Assembly (NCBI GenBank): GCA_964352985.1
Contig: CAYGUK010000005.1
Span: forward strand, 1 to 64,000
Reading direction: 5' to 3'
Length of the DNA: 64,000 nt
Origin: CAYGUK01 sp964352985
Lineage (GTDB): Bacteria > Pseudomonadota > Gammaproteobacteria > JAHCLG01
This document shows, in pieces, positions 9,804-17,213 of the stretch; the first letter of the stretch is position 1, and each line of letters starts with the position of its first letter. The position numbers and the translations under genes are program-made. The notes below the pieces were generated by a model. That model ran no database searches. It had not been told where the DNA came from and worked only from the letters and a program-made list of their open reading frames with translations.

Positions 9804-10385
9804 ATGTCATTCTGGAGCTGGGTTTTTATAATATATGTAGCTGGATTATTTTATTTCAGCTATAAATCTATTTCTTCATATATAACGTGTAGAGATAATG
9901 AAAAAGTTATTAACTACATAAAGTTTTATTTAATTTTCAAACCGTTATTATGGCCATATTTTTTGTTTTTGATGACCAATCCACTTAAGATAATCTCTCA
10001 ACTATTTTTTAGACACTATGGTGTTGGTGAGCATGGTTTAAATTGTGGCACAAGAGGTTTACGTTATTTTTTAAATGATATCTTTCATGGTAAGAAGCGA
10101 CACATTAGTAAGAATTATAATATTGAATTTTTTGAAAGACTCAATAATATTGAAATTAATAATAAAAACAATAGTCTCCTGGAAATTCTTAATAGTAAAT
10201 ATTGTGAACTGATTTACCACATAATCAATAATAATAAAGTTGCAATGAGAATCTATTGTTACGAAGATCCAACAGAGTATCGAAAACTTGAAGACTTCAC
10301 ACGATATGAACTTGATGATTTGGCAATTGTTAGCTGGCAAGCTTTTATCAAAGAAATAGCTGAAATAAATGACAAAGTGGGGTGA
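9804..10385 (+). pseudogene. Small membrane protein gene, 3' end cut by the Tn3-like transposon
   Basis: About 193 codons from ATG 9804 (GTG at 9795 also possible). An N-terminal hydrophobic segment SFWSWVFIIYVAGLFYF and a second near residues 45-58 suggest membrane anchoring. The reading frame runs into the transposon left end and stops at 10383-10385 inside the inverted repeat. After the transposon the frame resumes at 28497 and reaches TAA at 28524-28526, adding AKKIDQKKS after NDKV. The intact gene thus encoded about 202 residues. Only the last nine were replaced, so the truncated protein may still work. Function unknown. Confidence 0.65.
10374..10379. repeat. Left target-site duplication of the Tn3-like transposon (AAAGTG)
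   Basis: AAAGTG flanks the element here and again at 28491-28496. The match of the two hexamers, together with restored reading frame across the site, supports a true transposition event. Confidence 0.8.
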
Positions 10386-10415
10386 ATTGACATAAGCGGC
10401 GGGATCTTTCATTCG
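10380..10415 (+). repeat. Left terminal inverted repeat of the Tn3-like transposon
   Basis: Starts GGGTGAATTGACATAAGCGG and continues to 10415, ending just one base before the tnpA stop codon. It matches the complement of 28455-28490 at 34 of 36 positions (differences at repeat positions 6 and 9). Tn3-family ends typically begin with a G run. Confidence 0.9.
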
Positions 10416-13400
10416 TTATGATAAGTTATTGATATTTAGTGACAATATTTTTGCTATATCAAAGAATGATTCATTGGCAGCCTTCCGTTTGAAGTCAAAT
10501 TCACCATGCAAATTGACATGCGCCCAGGATAATACCGAACCTTCTTTGATTAATGAAATCATTTCATTTCTTTCTTTTTCATTAGAGCAGTTAGTTAAGA
10601 GCTGTGATAAATATAAATAATTCCACAACACAATACTATTTTGAATAAGCACTTTACACGCAACAGCAATATTTTGCTCATGTTGTTCGGCTTGTCTAAA
10701 TTCACTATTGTTTGCATAAAAAATAGCTTTAGCGAATTTATTAGATGATTCAACACGATTTAATTGTTTCTCAATTCGTTGTCGTAATTGCACATCATCA
10801 TAATAAGTTAGTATAAATAATGATTTTATAATTCGTCCAAATTCCTTTAATGCCTTATATAATGGATTGTCTTTAGCATAAGAGCTTAAACGTTTAAATA
10901 ATTGTGAAGCGCTAGCCTTATTTAATTTTATCGTGGCAATAAATCTTAAAATATCTTCCCAATGATTAATAATTAAATGTTGTCTAATTGGTCTTGAAGG
11001 AATTATTTGATAACCACGATTTTGATAATATTTTTTAGAGTGAAATGAATATATTTTTTGGCTCGAAATATTTTTAATTCTTGGCGCAAAAGTTGTCTCA
11101 AAAAGATGTGTGGCACCAAAGATCAATTCTGTATAGCCATGTGTATCGGTTGAATGAATATCAATTTTTGGTGAATTAATATTATTCAGACCATCAAGGA
11201 CATAAGCTGCTTCTCGCTCAGATGCACTCATCACATTATGATGAAACAACACTTGTCTATCATCAATAAACGTATAAATGCTAACACCTTTATCTTTTCC
11301 AAAGTATTTAAAAGAGTAGGTTGCTAATAAGCTTTCAACCGCAACACCCACTTTCCTACCATCACTCGAACTATGTCGTTTATTTTTTGAATTAGCAAAA
11401 ATATGGGGTAGGGCTAGTTGATTGATAAAGGCTCGAATGCTTTCATTTGCTGCTGAAATATTTTTTAATGAGAAAAACCAATTAATAGTATTACTCATCG
11501 TATTTTGATTAATACCCGATGATATCTGAGCCATTTTAGTCACGCCAATATTACAACCCAGTCCTATAATACCGGCATAAAACAGCTGGCTTGATGGTTT
11601 AGACTTGGTATGTTTGACAGAATGGTGTGTAAAAGCACCCGTAAATTGTGCGACTTTATCAACTTCAGTCAACACTTGTAGTATTGGAATATAACCTACT
11701 TGGTTTAGGAAAGCTGAAATATGTTTCGTTTCTTTTTCATCAAGTGCTGGTGTTTTTATATGTAGAGCACCACGATCTTCAGCACTGATAGTAAAATGGG
11801 GATTTAAATTATTCAGTATTCGATGATTAACCGTATGATATTTATCATCGAGCATTTCTTTAAGTTCATTTAATACCGTTTCAGGATCGGAGAATTGATT
11901 TAATTTTGCTAAGGTTAATAATTCATCTCGTTCATTATTCCATGTGGCTGTATCAACTAAATACTCTTGAATTGCTAAATACCGATATGAATATATTAAG
12001 TTCAATTTGCCAGACTTAATATTATCTGCAACAGCCATGAACAAAAGTATTTTGTATAAAGATACTCTAAAGTTATTGTGGTTATCGATTAAAGCTTCAC
12101 GTTCATCGTCATTCAAAAAATCTTGAGGAGCACTAGCATTAATGTTGCCATCTTTCTGTTTATAGTGCTGTATTGCCTTTAATAAAGTAGGACATGAATT
12201 ATCCTCATTAAAGACGAGCACTTTCAAAATCTCTGCAACACGAGCTTGTAATTTTCTAGAGAGCTTTTCTAAGTGATCAAAATAATCTTTATCTTTAGCC
12301 AAATTATCCAGTGATTGTTCTAGCATGACAGTTTTTTTCTTTTCTTTAGCATCTTGTTTATTTTCATGCTCGCTTAATAACTCTGCTATTCGATTTACTT
12401 TACCACTATCCGTTAAGACAGTTGAATGCGTTACTTCAGTTATGGCATCTATCAGAGAGCGATAATTTTTGTTGCTTGTAGTGACATGCTTAATCGCTTT
12501 GCGGCGCTTAAAGCGTGTTAATCCATCATTTTCGCGCAATTTACTGATCGCTGCATTGATAGCAGTTCTGACTGAACGTAAAAATATATCAACAAAGTTG
12601 TCTTGTCTCATATAATATTGATGTTGTAGGAAAGCGGCAAGATAAAGATAACGTTTACGATCATCATTGAATTGTTTTAACTGAGATAGTTTCGCCTTTT
12701 TTACCCAAGTTGCATAATACTCTGATGATTGTGGTGTCAGTGACAATGCATTTATCAGTGGCCTTAGTGGTATGGTTAGCTCACTTAATGATCGGAATGT
12801 TTTAATACTATTGTGAATAGTTTTAGGTTGTAAAGATTGATTAATCACTTTATATCGGGATAAAGTTGTTTGATGCTGATGATTCTTAGTAACAAGAAGG
12901 GCATCGAGCACTATTTTTTGATTATCTTTTAAGTGACTATCAATAGTATCAAGCGATCGTTTTTCATGATCATAATAATAGTGTGAAATCAATTCAGCTA
13001 AGGTATTATAACTTGGGATCTCAATGTTATGATGATGTAATTGATGCAACACATCAAAAAAAATTGCTTTTGGCTCGATCACTTGTTGAACTTTCAACGC
13101 TATTTCTTTTTCAACCCAGTTTTTTTCTTGCTGAAAGGATTTACAGTTAAAGAGTGTTAATATTTTGCCACGATGTTTTTTTGGTGTGGTATTTTTATAG
13201 TTCCCTAAATCGACACGATAATGTGGGATGTTGAGTAATTTACTCGCATAGTCAATATCCTCTAGGCGAAATTTTTTAATTGTGAAAAAACGTCTACTTG
13301 CTTTAAAGTAAGCGTACTGCAATAAAAATCCGACTTTATTCGTTGCGCCGCGTAGTTTTTTTAATTGTTGTGATAATGGTTTATCGATAGCAAAAGCTAG

Positions 13401-13481
13401 GGCTTTTGTCTCTGCTGATAAAGTCGGTGGCGCATCAAATTCAATTTGTTCATTATCATCTAAAATAGTTAATCGTGTCAT
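10416..13481 (-). CDS. tnpA: Tn3-family transposase
   Basis: A 1021-residue transposase, close to the usual 980-1010 of the family. The DDE region is clear: VSIYTFIDDRQVLFHHNV (about residue 700), then DIHSTDTHGYTELIFGATHLF with the second Asp and the typical STDT-G-T block, and a C-terminal HVNLHGEFDF segment. It performs replicative transposition by cutting at the 36-bp ends. The gene overlaps the upstream recombinase gene by 4 bases (ATGA), and its stop lies directly against the left inverted repeat. No frameshift or internal stop is seen, so the element may still be active. Confidence 0.95.
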   Translation of the reverse strand: MTRLTILDDNEQIEFDAPPTLSAETKALAFAIDKPLSQQLKKLRGATNKVGFLLQYAYFKASRRFFTIKKFRLEDIDYASKLLNIPHYRVDLGNYKNTTPKKHRGKILTLFNCKSFQQEKNWVEKEIALKVQQVIEPKAIFFDVLHQLHHHNIEIPSYNTLAELISHYYYDHEKRSLDTIDSHLKDNQKIVLDALLVTKNHQHQTTLSRYKVINQSLQPKTIHNSIKTFRSLSELTIPLRPLINALSLTPQSSEYYATWVKKAKLSQLKQFNDDRKRYLYLAAFLQHQYYMRQDNFVDIFLRSVRTAINAAISKLRENDGLTRFKRRKAIKHVTTSNKNYRSLIDAITEVTHSTVLTDSGKVNRIAELLSEHENKQDAKEKKKTVMLEQSLDNLAKDKDYFDHLEKLSRKLQARVAEILKVLVFNEDNSCPTLLKAIQHYKQKDGNINASAPQDFLNDDEREALIDNHNNFRVSLYKILLFMAVADNIKSGKLNLIYSYRYLAIQEYLVDTATWNNERDELLTLAKLNQFSDPETVLNELKEMLDDKYHTVNHRILNNLNPHFTISAEDRGALHIKTPALDEKETKHISAFLNQVGYIPILQVLTEVDKVAQFTGAFTHHSVKHTKSKPSSQLFYAGIIGLGCNIGVTKMAQISSGINQNTMSNTINWFFSLKNISAANESIRAFINQLALPHIFANSKNKRHSSSDGRKVGVAVESLLATYSFKYFGKDKGVSIYTFIDDRQVLFHHNVMSASEREAAYVLDGLNNINSPKIDIHSTDTHGYTELIFGATHLFETTFAPRIKNISSQKIYSFHSKKYYQNRGYQIIPSRPIRQHLIINHWEDILRFIATIKLNKASASQLFKRLSSYAKDNPLYKALKEFGRIIKSLFILTYYDDVQLRQRIEKQLNRVESSNKFAKAIFYANNSEFRQAEQHEQNIAVACKVLIQNSIVLWNYLYLSQLLTNCSNEKERNEMISLIKEGSVLSWAHVNLHGEFDFKRKAANESFFDIAKILSLNINNLS

Positions 13482-14716
13482 TCTTCTAAAGCCTTTATTT
13501 TTCGTAATTTTGTTAATGATAATGATTGAGTCGCATTATGACGATCGGTTTGTGCAATGTGACGATAATGCATGGTAGTACCAATATCGCTATGGCCTGC
13601 ATTTTCTTGCGCAACTTTTAACGGTGCACCTGAATCTAATAAGAAGGTTACATAGCTATGACGTAACCAATGGGCTGAGGCTTGTCTTAGCTTAGATGCG
13701 CGTCGTGGTTGCTCGACATCAAATTGGGTAGCACCTAAATTAAATGCCCATTTAATTATTTGGTCAATGCGACGAGTGCTGATAGGCTGTTTCATATTTT
13801 GCATTGGAATAAGCGGTGTCCTTTCTCTAAATTTTGGTTCAGCGGAGGGTAACCCAGTAAACCGCCTAAAATCAATTAAAGCACTTAATAAATCATCAGG
13901 GACTGGAATTTCTCTTAGTTTTTTACCTTTGCCAGTCACTCTTAAAAACCATTTATCTTCACGCTGTATAAAATGTCCCATACGATGAGTGGCTGCTTCA
14001 TTAATGCGAAGCCCAGTATAGAGTAACAGTAAGATAATATAGCGTGCGCGAGCTACTTGAAAAGCGTGTGATTCATTTTTAATAGCATAATCATTTAATG
14101 CGTTTATTATTGCCTCTATTTCATCTAATTCTAAGTAGCGATCGATTAATTGTGATTTTTGTTTGTTACGCCGTTTCCGTCGACGCTCAACCGCTAAGGG
14201 ATTACCCGTTAAATAATTGGTTTGCACTAAATAATTAAAAAAAGAATCAAGAATTGTTGTGACTTTATTAATAGTCGTTTGGCTTAATGCTTTAGCAAAC
14301 GGTCTCCATTTAGGGTTGGCAGTATCATCTTGAAGTCGTCTAGCAGCTTTAGCACCGACCCAAACTAATTTAGGTTGAGGATTTTTTAAAAAATGTTGGT
14401 ACTCCACTAAATCATTTCGCCTTAAACTGGATATATTTAAATGGGCTATGTGGATGCACCATAATAATAATCGCTCGATTTCCTTAGCATAAGATTTTAA
14501 GGTCAATGGTGAGTCACGAAACTCTAGTAAAAATGAAGAAATTGCATCAGCATCATTCTTTGCATCGATTAATGATTCACCAATGGCTTTGTTATAATCA
14601 TCTTTAGCAAATGAAATGATTTGCTTGCCAATATCAAAGCTATCATCTGACATCAGAAATAATGGCTTTATTACTTCATGTTTCGGGCATGGGCCTTTGA
14701 GCATTATACAGTTCAT
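13478..14716 (-). CDS. Tyrosine recombinase of the transposon (TnpI-like cointegrate resolvase)
   Basis: A 412-residue tyrosine recombinase. Visible catalytic residues are in TGLRINEAATH (Arg), GKGKKLREIPV (Lys), AHWLRHSYVTF (His-x-x-Arg), ENAGHSDIGTT (His) and MHYRHIAQ (Tyr). Tn3 elements of the Tn4430 or Tn4651 type use such enzymes for cointegrate resolution, but those proteins are nearer 280-330 residues, so this is a longer variant. It is translationally coupled to tnpA. The resolution site would be expected in 14717-14836; I could not define its repeats. The start may instead be ATG 14704. It resembles the integrase at 7557-8792. Confidence 0.85.
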   Translation of the reverse strand: MNCIMLKGPCPKHEVIKPLFLMSDDSFDIGKQIISFAKDDYNKAIGESLIDAKNDADAISSFLLEFRDSPLTLKSYAKEIERLLLWCIHIAHLNISSLRRNDLVEYQHFLKNPQPKLVWVGAKAARRLQDDTANPKWRPFAKALSQTTINKVTTILDSFFNYLVQTNYLTGNPLAVERRRKRRNKQKSQLIDRYLELDEIEAIINALNDYAIKNESHAFQVARARYIILLLLYTGLRINEAATHRMGHFIQREDKWFLRVTGKGKKLREIPVPDDLLSALIDFRRFTGLPSAEPKFRERTPLIPMQNMKQPISTRRIDQIIKWAFNLGATQFDVEQPRRASKLRQASAHWLRHSYVTFLLDSGAPLKVAQENAGHSDIGTTMHYRHIAQTDRHNATQSLSLTKLRKIKALEE

Positions 14717-14836
14717 CCTTGATCACTGGCAGTTTCACCCTACTCTAGCATAAATCTCTACTTCTTAGAATAATATTACTATGAAATATTAAGTTATAAT
14801 CATAAATTCAACCTAGAAATTTATTACCTTATTTAC

Positions 14837-14868
14837 TTGACCCTCTACTTAGGTTTAGGGTTTATACT
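14837..14868 (+). promoter_or_regulatory. MerR-type promoter with 20-bp spacer
   Basis: TTGACC (14837-14842) and TATACT (14863-14868) are separated by 20 bases, too long for normal sigma-70 use and typical of promoters that MerR-family regulators untwist. The spacer holds the dyad ACCCT...AGGGT. It lies 60 bases upstream of the merR-like gene and reads into it, so the regulator probably controls its own operon. Confidence 0.75.
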
Positions 14869-14928
14869 TTATATAAATAGAATGATGTTAATGTATAATG
14901 TGATTATACAAACTTGTGAGTTCACGAT

Positions 14929-15357
14929 ATGAGTTTGATTACAATCGGTGAATTGGCCAAAGGCTCAGGCGCGAGCATTACTGCAATTCGCTATTATGAA
15001 AAAAATCAGTTAGTCATACCAGACTCTCGCACTAAGGCTGGCTACAGATTATATACGAAAGATACCATCGTAAAATTGCGATTTATTAAAAATGCGCAGC
15101 AACTCGGTTTCACATTAGATGAAATAGCAGAACTTACTCAACTACAGAATAATTCTTCCGCCACTTGCAAACAAATTAAAGCACGTGCCTATAAAAAACT
15201 ACAATCTGTTGAACAAAAAATACAAGCATTAATGAAAATTAAAACGGCATTATCATCGTTATATCAACATTGTGATAGTAAAAAGGCAATTAATGGTTGC
15301 CCTATCTTAGAAGCACTCAACGAAAACGACATAATAGAGGAAAATGATGATAGTTGA
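14929..15357 (+). CDS. MerR-family metal-responsive regulator
   Basis: A 142-residue regulator. The N-terminal winged helix (ITIGELAKGSGASITAIRYY, residues 4-23) is canonical, followed by a dimerisation helix. Cysteines fall at 80, 115 and 124. The spacings of 35 and 9 equal those of the three Hg(II)-binding cysteines of classical MerR (82, 117, 126), and the last sits in a CPILEAL context as in MerR-type proteins. This points to Hg(II) or a similar thiophilic ion, although PbrR-like regulators are related. The stop overlaps the next gene by 14 bases. No mercuric reductase gene is present nearby. Confidence 0.85.
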   Translation: MSLITIGELAKGSGASITAIRYYEKNQLVIPDSRTKAGYRLYTKDTIVKLRFIKNAQQLGFTLDEIAELTQLQNNSSATCKQIKARAYKKLQSVEQKIQALMKIKTALSSLYQHCDSKKAINGCPILEALNENDIIEENDDS

Positions 15358-16057
15358 ACTCATTTACGATCTAGCCTGTCCAAATGTAGATGCAACAAGA
15401 GAAAATCTCTTGAAGGCATTTGCCAAAACAGCACTCACGGCAAAATGGCAAGAATGGGATCGCAATGCGCCTGATTCACCCAATTATGTGCAACAATATG
15501 GCTCTCCAACACTATTAATCAATGGGCAAGATATTGTTGGTGAGAAGCCCACATCAAATAACTGCTGTCGAATTTATCAAGATGACCAGACAGGGAAGCT
15601 TACCCCTATTCCAACAATTGCTACTATCAGTAAAAAACTAAATGAAGCTAATACAAAATCGAAAACTAAAAAACAACTCTTTTCATTAAAATCGTTAGTC
15701 GCTACTCTACCCAGCATTTTTATTGCCTTATTACCAAAACTCACTTGCCCATTATGCTGGCCTGCCTATGCTGGATTATTAAGTACCTTCGGAATTTCAT
15801 TTACCAATTACACACCCTATTTATTACCACTGATGATTGGTTTTTTATTAATCGCATTATTTACATTATATTATAAAGCCACCTCACGTCGTGGGTACTA
15901 TCCATTATATTTAGGAATAGTTGCCGCGATTATTATTGTATTGGGTAAATTTGTTTTACATCTTAATGCCATTCTTTACCTTGGCATTTTAATTTTACTT
16001 CTCGCAAGTATTTGGAATAGTTTTCCTAAAAAGAAAACGAATTGTTGTCGTCAATAA
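15344..16057 (+). CDS. Fusion of thioredoxin-like domain and MerC/MerT-like membrane domain
   Basis: A 237-residue protein in two parts. Residues 1-100 look thioredoxin-like: LIYDLACPNVDATRENLL, a cis-Pro style block GSPTLLINGQDI, and a CCR motif. Residues about 118-230 form four membrane helices. The first contains KLTCPLCWPAYAGL, the vicinal-cysteine motif placed in a helix as in MerC and MerT mercury carriers. The C-terminus ends NCCRQ. A role in Hg(II) or similar ion handling at the inner membrane, passing the ion through thiols, is inferred. It follows the MerR-like gene with overlap, so both are under the same promoter. The start may be ATG 15347. Confidence 0.7.
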   Translation: MMIVELIYDLACPNVDATRENLLKAFAKTALTAKWQEWDRNAPDSPNYVQQYGSPTLLINGQDIVGEKPTSNNCCRIYQDDQTGKLTPIPTIATISKKLNEANTKSKTKKQLFSLKSLVATLPSIFIALLPKLTCPLCWPAYAGLLSTFGISFTNYTPYLLPLMIGFLLIALFTLYYKATSRRGYYPLYLGIVAAIIIVLGKFVLHLNAILYLGILILLLASIWNSFPKKKTNCCRQ

Positions 16058-16125
16058 AGGTTGACTCTCAACGATGGTAGAGAGTTTACACTGTTAACTG
16101 TTGAATTAATATAGGAGTATTTAAC

Positions 16126-16386
16126 ATGAGCAAACGTAAAGTTGAAATATTTAGTGCTGGCTGTCCAGCTTGTCAAGAAACAATTGATCTTGTAAACAAA
16201 ATTGCTTGCCCATCTTGTGAGATTTCAGTGTTAGACATGCATTCACAAGACGTTGCTAAACGGGCAAAATCCTTAGGTGTCCACAGTGTGCCCGCTGTTG
16301 TCATTGATGGCAAACTAGCAACCTGTTGTCAGGGAAAAGGTCCGAATGAACAAGCATTGCGTGATGCAGGGATTGGACAAGCTTAA
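16126..16386 (+). CDS. Small thioredoxin/glutaredoxin-like protein
   Basis: An 86-residue protein with the redox motif CPAC at residues 14-17, a second CPSC near 30, the VPAVVIDG cis-Pro strand near 57-64 and a CC pair near residue 67. The fold matches small thioredoxin-like proteins found in mercury and arsenic gene clusters. It is cytoplasmic, with no signal peptide, so it is not MerP, but it may pass a thiol-bound ion or keep partners reduced. A good GGAG lies before its ATG. It probably belongs to the MerR-controlled operon (68-base gap). Confidence 0.75.
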   Translation: MSKRKVEIFSAGCPACQETIDLVNKIACPSCEISVLDMHSQDVAKRAKSLGVHSVPAVVIDGKLATCCQGKGPNEQALRDAGIGQA

Positions 16387-16409
16387 TAACATTTATTATT
16401 CTTTCACAT

Positions 16410-16454
16410 CATGCTTTTATCATTTCATCAAATAATTATGATGATAAAAGCATG
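16410..16454. terminator. 14-bp stem-loop downstream of the thioredoxin-like gene
   Basis: CATGCTTTTATCAT (16410-16423) and its exact complement ATGATAAAAGCATG (16441-16454) flank a 17-base loop. There is no T-run on the plus side, so it may act as a weak terminator for the MerR operon or as an mRNA end-protecting structure. Confidence 0.5.
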
Positions 16455-16468
16455 AACATCACTGTGAC

Positions 16469-16499
16469 TTGACTTTCACCTAAGGGTTAATGATTAACT
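16469..16499 (+). promoter_or_regulatory. Possible second MerR-type promoter (19-bp spacer)
   Basis: TTGACT (16469-16474) and TTAACT (16494-16499) are 19 bases apart, the classic spacing for MerR-family control, with a loose ACC-TAAG-GGT dyad in between. It reads into the gene starting at 16536, so the same regulator may control that gene. Evidence is spacing only. Confidence 0.4.
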
Positions 16500-16535
16500 C
16501 AAGATCATCTAATAATAATAATAATAAGGATCGAT

Positions 16536-17213
16536 ATGCTGGGTTATGTAAAAAAAATATTAGCAAAAGTTCCCTTTATTGGTGCACTATTTCACGAGCA
16601 ACCGAAACGAAAACTCATTCGAGAAACTATGCTTTTAGGTAGCATGGCGGCAATTAATAAATTAATTCACACCATCGATCCTGAATTTATGATGGGATCA
16701 CATAAGAATATGCAAGAGATGGATATGAATTCCCATATAGACTATGGTATTGTTTATGGCAAAATGTTATTGATGATGTTTCTTGTGGCATATACTAGAA
16801 ACATTGTTTACAGCATTGGCGAGCAGATTGTAGATCAGACTCAAGAAGATTTAGTATCAGATTGGCGCGATAATCCTATGAGTAAAGCCTTAGTTAAAAC
16901 CATTCCCATTGTCGGTAATCTGGCTGATAAAGCATTAACGACAAGACACACAAAAACAGAAATAATATTTACCATGGCAGATGAAACAGCGATGTTAACC
17001 ATTGGCACACTTACTATGGCATTACCACTTATGCCACAGCAAGATGTTGCTCATTTCTTTTTACGTTATGTGCGCATGATGGGTGGCATGGGACTCGGTA
17101 GCGTTTCAGTTGAAACATTAAAACAGTTCTTAACAAGCTGCCAGCCAACATTATTTACAGAGCATGACTCAACTCAGCGACAACGATTATTAACACAAGC
17201 CTCTAGCGTTTAA
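16536..17213 (+). CDS. Hypothetical membrane-associated protein in metal cargo
   Basis: A 225-residue protein with AAGGATCG before its ATG. It is rich in Met and has a hydrophobic segment around residues 74-95 (MLLMMFLVAYT...) and another around 150-170 (MLTIGTLTMALPLM). The HKNMQEMDMNSH stretch (about residues 55-66) could bind a soft metal ion. No known family is recognised. It converges on cusA, overlapping its 3' end by 11 bases, and lies behind a possible MerR-type promoter. The metal link is from context only. Confidence 0.5.
   Translation: MLGYVKKILAKVPFIGALFHEQPKRKLIRETMLLGSMAAINKLIHTIDPEFMMGSHKNMQEMDMNSHIDYGIVYGKMLLMMFLVAYTRNIVYSIGEQIVDQTQEDLVSDWRDNPMSKALVKTIPIVGNLADKALTTRHTKTEIIFTMADETAMLTIGTLTMALPLMPQQDVAHFFLRYVRMMGGMGLGSVSVETLKQFLTSCQPTLFTEHDSTQRQRLLTQASSV

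Noticed and set aside
16410..16454. Transposon or insertion-sequence end
   Set aside because: The arms form a short hairpin with no duplicated flanks or transposase beside it.
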